A stretch of 64,000 bases of DNA from Acidobacteriaceae bacterium (GTDB lineage Bacteria > Acidobacteriota > Terriglobia > Terriglobales > Acidobacteriaceae): positions 303,971 through 367,970 of the forward strand of contig DAIDKP010000026.1 of assembly GCA_027449965.1 (NCBI GenBank). Direction: 5' to 3'. Every line of letters begins with the position of its first letter. Position 1 is the stretch's first letter. This document shows positions 56,770-64,000 of this stretch, one piece after another. The position numbers and the translations under genes are program-made. The notes under the pieces were generated by a model. It was not told the origin of the DNA and made no database searches. It worked only from the letters and a program-made list of their open reading frames with translations.

Positions 56770-59700
56770 CTACCAGTAAAGCTTTAAAGCAAGCTGTATC
56801 TGCCGCGGATCATTCGGAGAATCCACAGTCGAGGTAATCCGACCAAAGCTCGTCGTATCGGAGATATTCAACTGGGAGGGATTTGCAAAGTTTGCCGTGT
56901 TTGTAATGTTGAAAAACTCTGCACGAAATTCTGTGTACACGCGCTTGGTGATATTCGTCTGTTTCACGAGTGAGAAATCAAGGCGCCGATAAGACGGTCC
57001 AGTTACCTGAGTAGGCCCTCCACCAAGCGGAGAGTAATCTGTCTGTCCAATTGCAGTTGCTGCCCCGGGATTAGAAAATGCAGTGGCATTCACAAAATGA
57101 GACACGCTGCTCGCCAGATAGGGATGCTGACCCGGAACAAGCAAAGCGTTGCAACCCAGTCCCGAAGCGGTGGTTACGGAGCAACCAACAGTGAAGGGCA
57201 TTCCGTCTTCCGCCGTGGCAATGAAGTTCGTTACCCATCCACCTAGAACAGCTTGTGCGAAGCCATGTGCTTGCCCCAGGAAGGTCTTTCCATTGCCGAC
57301 CGGGATCTCGTACGTCCCACTAAAGTGGAAGATGCGATGCACGTCAAAGTCTGCATGTTCGGTATCCGCTTTGATTCCAAAATTCGGAAGAAAGGGCGCG
57401 CGATATCCTCCAGTAGTTCCTTCCAGTGGATCACGAGCATCGGTGAGTGTCTTTTGCAGCGCAAAGTTGGTCAGAAGTGTGAGTCCATGCGTTGGACGTT
57501 GTTCCAGGGTAACCTGTGCTGCATTGAAGTCACTTGCTCCTCCTGTGGATGTGAAATTATTGCCACCCAACGCAGTTGTTCGGTACGGCACATACGAGGA
57601 GTTAGTAACTGTTGGTGGCAGAATCTCTCCGACTGAGTTCAGATTCATTACTGTCTCAATGTGTCGTGTGACGTCGCCAACATAGGCCACCGTCAAAGCG
57701 AGTGAATGGGTGAGCTGGTACTGAAGGGCGAGGTTGTAACCCTCTGAGGCGGTGGTCTTGGCGTCCTTTTCAAAAGCTTGGAGGTTGATGCCGGATGGCT
57801 TGACCGCAGAAGGGACGATCGATAGGTTGCTGAATGTGTTTTCCAGCAAACCCAGCGAATTATTTGCAGCCAATGGTGTAGCTCCGTTGATCGCCGTCTG
57901 CGTCAGATCGTATTCGATAGGGAAGTTCTCCGTCACCAGAGGCGCTCCGCCGATGTCCTCAATTCCGCCGTAGAAGATTCCGAATCCACCACGAATCACA
58001 AAGCGATCATTCATCTCATAAGCAAATCCCACTCGAGGTGCAAAATTCAGCCGGGGAACATTGACGAGTGAGTTCTGATCCGTCTGCTGCACTGTGATGT
58101 TTTCCGCCTGGAGGGCAGCGATGAAATCCTGTGGCAACTCCTTGTTCACTGTCGATGTCACCAGATATGTCCCGCCCTGTCGATTAGGTCCAGGGACGAA
58201 GTTTGCTATGTTCCCATGACGTTCGTGCATAAAGTCGTAGAAGTCATAGCGTACGCCCAGATTGAGTGTCAGTTTGCGATTCACACGCCAATCATCCTGC
58301 GCATATGCGCCAAAGTATTTATGAGTCAGAGCGTGTTCGGTGAATGTGGATAGGGCTACCTGGTTTGCACCTGCAATGTTGGAATTCGCTGTCGGTAGTA
58401 GCAGCATCTGGCCAATGCCGGTGCTCCCGTCTGTCTGTCCATATACAGACGTGAAGTTTCCGCTGAAGGAAAACTCTCCCCGCGACTGCGGCGGCTGCGT
58501 ATATGGGAACTGGATAAACTGCTGCTCCACTCCAAACTTCAATGTGTGTTCGCCTCGCACAACGGTCAGATCGTCGTTCAATTGCGGCGTAGTGCCGTAC
58601 TTATTGGACGGCATGTAGTTGAAACTTCCGAATTCGTTATAAATGCCCACAAAAAAGGAAGGAAGGCCACCATTTGTTGGATACTGTGGAACACCTTGAA
58701 TTCCAAACTTCGCCGGGATTCCGAGGGTGTTCCCGTTCGGCTGAAGCCACAAGACATGCTCTCGATTGACACCAAGTCGCAGATCATTCACCACATTTGG
58801 ATTGAAAGTATGTGTCTCACCAATCGAAACATTCTGTGCTCGATCATAGTAGTTACTCAAGGATGAGGAGTTACCGCCGTCCGCATAGCCTTGCTGATAA
58901 TCGGAGTATGGACCGGGATGATTCTGCGTGTGTCCGTTGTAGCTGTAACGTGCAAAAAGATAGTCCTTGCCGCCGAGCACCTGATCGATGCGGATATCAA
59001 AGTTGTTGAACTGGTCTGTATTGGTTGGCGACGTGACATAGTTCGCCAGCAGGGTTGGAAATGTAGGCGCCGGCAGCAGATTGAGCAGAGCTACCGCATT
59101 GGGATCGATTCTGTTGCTTGGAATCTTGTTATTCGGGAACGGCGAACGAACATAGCTGCTGCCATAGGCTTTCGTCGTCGAAGGATCGAAGATCGTTCCA
59201 AACGGATAAACATTGCCTGCCGCGTCCGGCTTATTGTTGCCCGTTTGCAGGGTAAGCAGATCGCTGAAATCCGTATAGCCGCTGTTGCGCTCTTGCAACG
59301 TCGGCACCGTGGTGGTCAATGTATTGCCTTGACTGATGCGCGTTCCTTCATAATCTCCAAAAAAGAATGTGTGGTTGTGTCCGTTATAGATGTGGGGCAG
59401 CCAGACCGGACCTCCCAGCGTGAAGCCGTATTGATTGCGGCGAAATGGCGGTCGCTTCAGTCCTGCTTGATTTTGAAAGTAGTCGTTGGCATCCAGAACA
59501 TCGTTTCGCAGAAACTCCCAGACATCCCCGTGAAAAGAGTTTGTGCCGGACTTCACCGTAGCATTCAGCACCGCTCCAGCAGCTCGGCCAAACTCCGCGT
59601 TGTAGTCATTGGTCTGGATCTTGAAATCAGCCAGCGCATCAACCGGAGTCTGAATGACATAATCCTTGCCATTCTGCACGGAGATAATGGCGGAGTTGTT

Positions 59701-60366
59701 GTCAATCTCATCCAGCAGATAATCATTCTGTGTGGCGCGCACTCCATTGGCCACAAATCGACCGTTCTGGTCTTCTCCTCTCGATCCATTCTGTGCAGTG
59801 GTGACTCCCGCTGCTGTCTGCGCCAGGAAGTAGTAGTTACGTCCGTTCAGTGGCAGGCTGTTGATCTGCGCCGCATCGACCGTCTGGCCAACCGATGCAT
59901 TCTGTGTTTGCAGCAGGGGAATATCGTCTGCCGTCACCTCCACAGTCTGCTCGTTCGATCCAGGTTGAAGTACAACCGGGACTCTCAACTGCTGCTGCAC
60001 CTCCAGCTGAATATGCTGACTTACGCTTTTCTGGAATCCGCTTGCCGTCACGGTCAGCGTGTAGACGCCAATGCGAACGGGCGAAAATGTGAACTCGCCC
60101 TGGGCATCGGATTTTGTCGATTGCGCGACTCCGGTATTCTCGCTTTTCAGCACGACCGACGCATTCGGAATCACCGCGTGGCTCCCATCCTCCACCTGCC
60201 CTTGAATCGAACCGGTATCGACCTGCGCGAATCCAACTGTGGAACCGATGCTCAACAGGACGGCCATCAAAAGAGACAGGCCAAGCATATGACGGCGGAG
60301 TTTTCGCAGCCGGTTGATTTCGTCGCTACTCCAGTTGATTTTCAATTTATCAGATAACGTTTTCAT
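56770..60366 (-). CDS. Oar-like TonB-dependent receptor (second copy type)
   Basis: 1198 residues. After an N-terminal basic leader, the signal helix 'MLGLSLLMAVLLSIGSTVGF' (about 27-46) is followed by a CarboxypepD-regulatory domain ('GSIQGQVEDGSHAVIPNASV', about 53-135). The plug comes next ('NSLPLNGRNYYFLAQTAAGV', 'GRAAGAVLNATVKSGTNSFH'), then the barrel ending 'QIQLALKLYW' with a terminal aromatic. The start follows 'GAGGCGAGACCC'. It is divergent from the membrane-anchored regulator, with two inverted repeats between them. Lower C-ending codon bias than the receptor at 39.7 kb. Confidence 0.9.
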   Translation of the reverse strand: MKTLSDKLKINWSSDEINRLRKLRRHMLGLSLLMAVLLSIGSTVGFAQVDTGSIQGQVEDGSHAVIPNASVVLKSENTGVAQSTKSDAQGEFTFSPVRIGVYTLTVTASGFQKSVSQHIQLEVQQQLRVPVVLQPGSNEQTVEVTADDIPLLQTQNASVGQTVDAAQINSLPLNGRNYYFLAQTAAGVTTAQNGSRGEDQNGRFVANGVRATQNDYLLDEIDNNSAIISVQNGKDYVIQTPVDALADFKIQTNDYNAEFGRAAGAVLNATVKSGTNSFHGDVWEFLRNDVLDANDYFQNQAGLKRPPFRRNQYGFTLGGPVWLPHIYNGHNHTFFFGDYEGTRISQGNTLTTTVPTLQERNSGYTDFSDLLTLQTGNNKPDAAGNVYPFGTIFDPSTTKAYGSSYVRSPFPNNKIPSNRIDPNAVALLNLLPAPTFPTLLANYVTSPTNTDQFNNFDIRIDQVLGGKDYLFARYSYNGHTQNHPGPYSDYQQGYADGGNSSSLSNYYDRAQNVSIGETHTFNPNVVNDLRLGVNREHVLWLQPNGNTLGIPAKFGIQGVPQYPTNGGLPSFFVGIYNEFGSFNYMPSNKYGTTPQLNDDLTVVRGEHTLKFGVEQQFIQFPYTQPPQSRGEFSFSGNFTSVYGQTDGSTGIGQMLLLPTANSNIAGANQVALSTFTEHALTHKYFGAYAQDDWRVNRKLTLNLGVRYDFYDFMHERHGNIANFVPGPNRQGGTYLVTSTVNKELPQDFIAALQAENITVQQTDQNSLVNVPRLNFAPRVGFAYEMNDRFVIRGGFGIFYGGIEDIGGAPLVTENFPIEYDLTQTAINGATPLAANNSLGLLENTFSNLSIVPSAVKPSGINLQAFEKDAKTTASEGYNLALQYQLTHSLALTVAYVGDVTRHIETVMNLNSVGEILPPTVTNSSYVPYRTTALGGNNFTSTGGASDFNAAQVTLEQRPTHGLTLLTNFALQKTLTDARDPLEGTTGGYRAPFLPNFGIKADTEHADFDVHRIFHFSGTYEIPVGNGKTFLGQAHGFAQAVLGGWVTNFIATAEDGMPFTVGCSVTTASGLGCNALLVPGQHPYLASSVSHFVNATAFSNPGAATAIGQTDYSPLGGGPTQVTGPSYRRLDFSLVKQTNITKRVYTEFRAEFFNITNTANFANPSQLNISDTTSFGRITSTVDSPNDPRQIQLALKLYW

Positions 60367-60548
60367 GGGTCTCGCCTCACTGTCCTCAAAAATTGACCGC
60401 CAAGCCTTGGTTTGTCCGTATTTTCTGATTGCAGGCCAACTCCAGTCGGTGGCATGTCTTTGATTCGCTCGAACCGTAGGTCTGCTTTGAATGTGCTGTC
60501 AAGTTACTTCTGAGAGCGAACCGTTAGACCCATCCAGCTTTCAAAATA

Positions 60549-60587
60549 GTGAATCAAATCATAGGCTTAAGGGTGAAATTGATTCAC
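60549..60587. repeat. Inverted repeat GTGAATCAA-N21-TTGATTCAC
   Basis: Exact 9-bp arms at 60549-60557 and 60579-60587 separated by 21 bp, about two helical turns. This fits two half-sites on one DNA face. It lies 183 bp before the receptor start. Confidence 0.8.
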
Positions 60588-60607
60588 GTTACAGGGGAAT
60601 GTAACGT
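60586..60607. repeat. Inverted repeat ACGTTACA-N6-TGTAACGT
   Basis: Exact 8-bp arms at 60586-60593 and 60600-60607 with spacer GGGGAA. It overlaps the end of the GTGAATCAA repeat by two bases. An ACGTTACC element also occurs near 63308 before the DUF5107-like gene. Confidence 0.8.
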
Positions 60608-60632
60608 CCTATCGGGCCTCTCATCAATTTCC

Positions 60633-60662
60633 TTGACATTGTCTTTCATATCCGTGTAGGTT
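60633..60662 (+). promoter_or_regulatory. Possible sigma-70 promoter of the regulator gene
   Basis: TTGACA (60633-60638) and TAGGTT (60657-60662) with an 18-bp spacer. The -35 is perfect and the -10 is poor. Confidence 0.35.
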
Positions 60663-60739
60663 AACGATGAACTCATCGAGACTCTTCTACGTTGTTTGCA
60701 AACACGGTCGACGTCTGGATCAGCGGTGAGCGAATCTTC

Positions 60740-62038
60740 ATGGCTACGCATTTCAAATCGGCAGACAGCAATCAGGAAGACTCCGTTCGGGTTATGAGTG
60801 ACTCTCCGCCCGTACAGGATTTCGGCTGCTTTGAAAAGGTGGCCTCATCCTTCCCGGATTCCTCACGCCAGGTTGACGCACCTTCGCCATCCACCTTGGA
60901 TGAAGGGAAGGTCTTTGTCGCGCTGGATCGCATCTGTGGAAGTGCAGCTTTTCGTGGTAGTCGCCGCAGCCAGCAGTTTTTGCGCTTCGTTGTTACGGAG
61001 ACGCTTCGCGGACACGCCGATGAGCTTAAGGAGCGCACCATCGCGACCGAAGTTTTTGGCCGTGGAACGGATTTTGAGCCGGGTGAAGATTCTCTGGTGC
61101 GCGTCAAGGCTCACGAACTGCGAAAACGTCTCGATGCCTACTACGAGAGCGAGACAGATATCTTCTGCCGCATCGAGATCCCGCTTGGCGGATACACTCC
61201 TCGATTTATTGTCACTCCACGTCCCGCTTCCGCGGCGCCTGATCAATTGGCGCAAGCCCTGCTTGCCACTGAAATCAACGAGGCTCCTTCGGCTTCGCGA
61301 TTTTGGTCGCGCCGCAGGGTACTGTGGTCCTCCGCCGCACTGCTCGGTTGCGTAGCTATCGGCGTTGACCCCATTTGGCAAAAACTTCACGCCCCGGTGA
61401 ATCCTCTGAACGAGCTTTGGAAACCTGTTTTTCGAACAGAGACTCCACTCGTCATCTTCATTCCCGTACTCAAGGACAGAACCACGCAGGAAGTCACGGA
61501 CCGCATCGGAATCGGCCCAGCCGAGGCGCTGCGAAGAGTTGTCGATTTTCTTGACGCCCGCCAATTTCCCTACCATCTCCGGTTTGGCTCCGAGATGAAT
61601 TTTGCCCTGCTGAAAGAACAGCCAAGTCTGCTCCTCGGTGGATTCTCTTCCACCTGGACTGAGTTCATGACCAAGGGCCTGCGTTTCACCATGAAATGGG
61701 ATCAACAGCGGCAGAAGCGAGCGATCATCGACTCAACAAACGGAAAATCCTGGATCAGTGTGAATCCAACGGACAACGGATACGCAGACGTCGATTATGG
61801 CCTTCTTTCACGCATCTTCGATCAAGAGACAGGGCAGATTTCCATGATTGCAGGCGGACTCACAACTTTTGGAACAGAAGCTGCCGCGGAGATACTATCC
61901 AGTGGACCTGATCTTCATCAAGTGCTGCAAACTGCTCCCAGAAATTGGCAAAGGATGAACTTTCAGGTCGTGGTGCAGACGATCATCGTCGGCACCACGC
62001 CGTCTCATCCACGCATTATGGCTGTTCATTTCTGGTAG
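60740..62038 (+). CDS. Membrane-anchored regulator with N-terminal basic helical domain and outer sensor part
   Basis: 432 residues from the ATG at 60740. A TTG at 60692 and an ATG at 60794 are alternatives. Residues about 60-157 form a conserved Acidobacteriota-type domain: 'FRGSRRSQQFLRFVVTETLR', 'LKERTIATEVFGRGTDFEPG', 'RVKAHELRKRLDAYYES', then 'IEIPLGGYTPRF'. It resembles winged-helix regulators and is probably DNA binding. One membrane helix (about 193-210) leads to a 220-residue outer part ('FIPVLKDRTTQEVTDRIGIG' onward) that I cannot assign, perhaps a ligand-binding domain. Divergent from a TonB-dependent receptor, so a receptor-linked sensor is likely, as a one-component system. Function inferred. 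Confidence 0.65.
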   Translation: MATHFKSADSNQEDSVRVMSDSPPVQDFGCFEKVASSFPDSSRQVDAPSPSTLDEGKVFVALDRICGSAAFRGSRRSQQFLRFVVTETLRGHADELKERTIATEVFGRGTDFEPGEDSLVRVKAHELRKRLDAYYESETDIFCRIEIPLGGYTPRFIVTPRPASAAPDQLAQALLATEINEAPSASRFWSRRRVLWSSAALLGCVAIGVDPIWQKLHAPVNPLNELWKPVFRTETPLVIFIPVLKDRTTQEVTDRIGIGPAEALRRVVDFLDARQFPYHLRFGSEMNFALLKEQPSLLLGGFSSTWTEFMTKGLRFTMKWDQQRQKRAIIDSTNGKSWISVNPTDNGYADVDYGLLSRIFDQETGQISMIAGGLTTFGTEAAAEILSSGPDLHQVLQTAPRNWQRMNFQVVVQTIIVGTTPSHPRIMAVHFW

Positions 62039-62086
62039 TAAGCGTGCTTCGTTCGCTCTGTGCATTCGGTTTGTCGACACGTTGGG

Positions 62087-63127
62087 TTATTCGGTTTCCA
62101 GAAACAACTTCAAATTGCTGCGCATCACCAGATGTGGAGCCAGCCGAAACTCGCTTCGTTCGACCGTTCTCTGCGTCAAATATCGAATCATCTGCTCAAT
62201 AACTAACTTTCCCTGGGTCAGCGGACGCTGATGAAGTGTTGCCACGACCGCTCCGCTTTGCAGATAGGGAAAAACCTCCGGAAAAAGATCTGTCGTAATC
62301 AGCAGAATTCGCCCAAGCAGTCCGCGTTCTTCGCATGCCCGCAGCACTGGTGCACAATGCGCTGTAGTCATGTAAATCGCTGACGGACAGGTTTTCAAGT
62401 TTAGCAAACTGCCAGCCAGCTGATACGCTCGTTCCGGCTGCTCAAAACATTCCGCAACCGGCAACAGCTTCAGTTGTGGCGCCCACTGGCGGATACCGTC
62501 CTGAAAGCCGTGCACTTTCTCTGCATGATCCACCGTGGTCAGTTCGCCCGTCATTACGGCAACCGACGCAGCCTTTGGCAGCATACGCGACAGCAGTTCC
62601 GCAGCCATTGCGCCGCTCGCAAACGCATCCGCAGTTACAGCCGCAACTCGCCCGGAATTTGGCGCATCCGTTGCGACACAAAAGACCGGTGTATTTTCCT
62701 GAATCAGGCTTCGGAGCATTGGCTCTAACGGTTTTGGATTCCCCGGAGCCACAATACACGCATCGAAATGCTCATTGCGATGCGCCTCCAGCAGTTCGAT
62801 ATCGCCTTCACCCAGGCGCGGGTAGCGATAGAAAAGTGGTTGAATTGCCATCAGGGTCGATGCCGCACAGGCAGCTGTGATGCCATCACGAATTGCATCA
62901 AAGAAGAGCTGAAATTCTGTTGGAAGAAAAACACCGACACGCAGGGATCGGTTCAATTTCAGGGATCGTGCTGCATAGTTGGGCCGGTAGCCCAGCTCGC
63001 GCGCCTTTTCCAGAACCAGTTGCCGCGTCTGCTCGCTGATCCCTCGACGTCCATGAAGCGCGCGATCCACCGTGCCAATCGAAAGGTTCAGAGCCGCCGC
63101 AATGCCCTTGATATTTGCTTCGTGCAT
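62087..63127 (-). CDS. LacI-family transcriptional repressor
   Basis: 346 residues. The N-terminal HTH 'ANIKGIAAALNLSIGTVDRA' then 'LHGRRGISEQTRQLVLEKAR' is typical, with 'IGTVDRAL' instead of the usual VSTVSRAL. The hinge is 'LGYRPNYAARSLK', and the ligand domain follows ('RVGVFLPTEFQLFFDAIRDG', 'CIVAPGNPKP', 'MTGELTTVDHAEKVHGFQDG'), as in sugar-binding LacI/GalR proteins. It is divergent from the cut DUF5107-like gene and convergent with the membrane regulator. Likely controls sugar-related genes. Confidence 0.88.
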   Translation of the reverse strand: MHEANIKGIAAALNLSIGTVDRALHGRRGISEQTRQLVLEKARELGYRPNYAARSLKLNRSLRVGVFLPTEFQLFFDAIRDGITAACAASTLMAIQPLFYRYPRLGEGDIELLEAHRNEHFDACIVAPGNPKPLEPMLRSLIQENTPVFCVATDAPNSGRVAAVTADAFASGAMAAELLSRMLPKAASVAVMTGELTTVDHAEKVHGFQDGIRQWAPQLKLLPVAECFEQPERAYQLAGSLLNLKTCPSAIYMTTAHCAPVLRACEERGLLGRILLITTDLFPEVFPYLQSGAVVATLHQRPLTQGKLVIEQMIRYLTQRTVERSEFRLAPHLVMRSNLKLFLETE

Positions 63128-63282
63128 TCACTCAGGATTCTAGAGCATTTTCACCCTAGCTCCACATCCGCAGGCAGCGGTAAGTGAGGCGTTCGTCGAA
63201 TATCGCCTGCGCCGAACGGTCTCGACCGAAAACATTCGAAGCATAAGACCGCATCGAATCCTGCCCATGGAGATGAACTCGA

Positions 63283-63312
63283 TTGACAATTGATGTGCGC
63301 TGCGTGTACGTT
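63283..63312 (+). promoter_or_regulatory. Possible promoter of the truncated DUF5107-like gene
   Basis: TTGACA (63283-63288) lies within the palindrome ATTGACAAT. A weak TACGTT (63307-63312, 18-bp spacer) could be the -10. It lies about 65 bp before the ATG at 63378. Confidence 0.35.
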
Positions 63313-63377
63313 ACCGAAAAAAGCCACCAATCTTCGTTGGTGTCCCGTCTCACATCCCCTGGAGGTTCCATTCAGCT

Positions 63378-63503
63378 ATGCCCGTCACAGAAGAAGCCTA
63401 CGTTCTCTGTCGCGAAGAGAGGATTCAGTTGCTGACCTACCGGGCGATGTCGCCTGATCCCAATCCCATGTTCTTTGAGAAGCGGATATATCAGGGGAGT
63501 TAG
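63378..63503 (+). pseudogene. DUF5107-like gene cut after 41 codons by an insertion sequence
   Basis: The ATG at 63378 follows 'GGAGG' (63361-63365). The 41 codons read 'MPVTEEAYVLCREERIQLLT', then 'YRAMSPDPNPMFFEKRIYQG' and S, ending at TAG. The segment '(D/N)PNPMFFEKRxYQGS' matches the beginning of DUF5107 proteins, where the sequence continues 'SGRVYPLP'. Here it stops, and IS3-type end sequence begins at about 63500. DUF5107 proteins often sit beside LacI regulators and sugar-use genes, consistent with the divergent LacI gene. The rest of the gene, if kept, lies beyond the element and outside the window. Confidence 0.55.
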
Positions 63504-64000
63504 GTCTGCCCGGTAATTTGTACCGGTGAGATTGTTAGTGTAGCGCAACGTGAAGGGCCTAGTTTTCCTGTACCAAGTCTGATGTTAGTCCGCAGCCGGT
63601 TTTGGTTTCAGCCAGTGCGCGGCTAGCCGCGCACTGACTGGCGAACTCGCTCGGTGTCCTGTCCGCGAGAGATGCGTGAGGACGACTCTCATTGTATTCC
63701 TTTCGCCAGGCCTCGATCCGTTGCTTTGCCTCCTTGAGATCCATGAACCAGTGGGTGTTCAGGCATTCACTGCGGAACGTTCCATTGAAGCTTTCCACGA
63801 ACGCATTGTCCGTCGGTTTTCCCGGCCTGGAGAAGTCGATCTTCACTTGATTCCGATAAGCCCATAAATCCATTGCCTGACAGGTGAACTCGCTGCCGTT
63901 GTCGCAAAACAGTATCTTCGGCACGCCGCGGTCAAGCTTCAGCCGGTTCAGTGTACGCACAACATCTTCTCCTTTCAGACTCTGGCCAGGCTCGATGGCT
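63504..64000 (-). mobile_element. IS3-family insertion sequence, one end
   Basis: One end begins near 63500 with 'AGGTCTGCCCGGTAATTTG', followed by about 55 bp before the transposase stop at 63559. The element continues beyond the window, so its other end and target duplication cannot be seen. Confidence 0.75.
63559..64000 (-). CDS. IS3-family transposase (OrfB), 5' end outside window
   Basis: About 146 codons of the C-terminal integrase core (rve). 'RGVPKILFCDNGSEFTCQAM' has the second catalytic Asp, and 'NAFVESFNGTFRSECLNTHW' the Glu with the IS3 signature. 'LKEAKQRIEAWRKEYNESRP' then 'HASLADRTPSEFA' closes it. The frame is open past the ATG at 63960 to the right edge ('AIEPGQSLKGEDVV'), so that ATG is not the start. 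No internal stop is seen. Confidence 0.9.
   Translation of the reverse strand, partial: AIEPGQSLKGEDVVRTLNRLKLDRGVPKILFCDNGSEFTCQAMDLWAYRNQVKIDFSRPGKPTDNAFVESFNGTFRSECLNTHWFMDLKEAKQRIEAWRKEYNESRPHASLADRTPSEFASQCAASRALAETKTGCGLTSDLVQEN

Larger units (their letters stand above)
60367..60739. promoter_or_regulatory. Divergent control region, receptor and regulator
   Basis: 373 bp without a gene. It contains two inverted repeats (60549-60587 and 60586-60607) and a -35-like TTGACA with a weak -10 before the regulator gene. Confidence 0.65.

Overview
The window looks like part of an Acidobacteriota chromosome (Terriglobia/Acidobacteriaceae-like). This is inferred from gene content: two very large Oar-like TonB-dependent receptors with an N-terminal carboxypeptidase-regulatory domain, the futalosine menaquinone gene mqnC, a membrane-anchored regulator with an N-terminal basic helical domain, a GH3 glycosidase, and GC-rich DNA. 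No rRNA or other marker is present to fix the genus.

Layout. 1-2.3 kb: a sulfur-type cluster (DsrE-like protein, periplasmic binding protein, TsdA-like dihaem cytochrome). 2.3-9.6 kb: housekeeping genes (mqnC, P450, tmk, ychF) and two envelope proteins, with a repeat-bearing gap at 6.6-7.2 kb. 9.6-12.4 kb: a decay zone with a membrane protein, a secreted-protein gene split at a C7 run, a probable recJ 3' fragment and a broken IS701-family transposase. 12.4-19.1 kb: a SprT-like protease and TPR protein, then flagellar genes: flbD-motA-motB on the minus strand, divergent from fliC, fliD and fliS, with a clear sigma-28 promoter before fliC. 19.2-32.7 kb: ABC exporter, lepB, carA, carB, GH3 enzyme, and tesA divergent from ybbA-ybbP. 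32.8-38.9 kb: a heavy-metal RND efflux operon with overlapping genes. 39.2 kb: tRNA-Gln(CTG) with its own promoter. 39.7-44.1 kb: a large TonB-dependent receptor and an AtzH-like relic.

44.3-53.8 kb is a signalling and transport region: PP2C phosphatase, APC permease, porin, histidine kinase and response regulator, a small membrane protein, an Amt-family protein whose first pore histidine is glutamine, a Ser/Thr kinase and a small transporter-like protein. The juxtaposition suggests nitrogen or amine sensing and uptake, but that is inference. 53.9-63.1 kb pairs a CxPSR sulfatase with an anaerobic-type sulfatase maturase, a second TonB-dependent receptor, a divergent membrane-anchored regulator separated from it by two inverted repeats, and a LacI-family repressor. 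This looks like a scavenging module for a sulfated substrate. The right edge holds the first 41 codons of a DUF5107-like gene cut by an IS3-family element that runs off the window.

The best candidates for undescribed biology are the Amt-like protein with its two phosphorylation systems, and the membrane-anchored regulator with its paired palindromes. No complete defence system, CRISPR array or prophage was seen.
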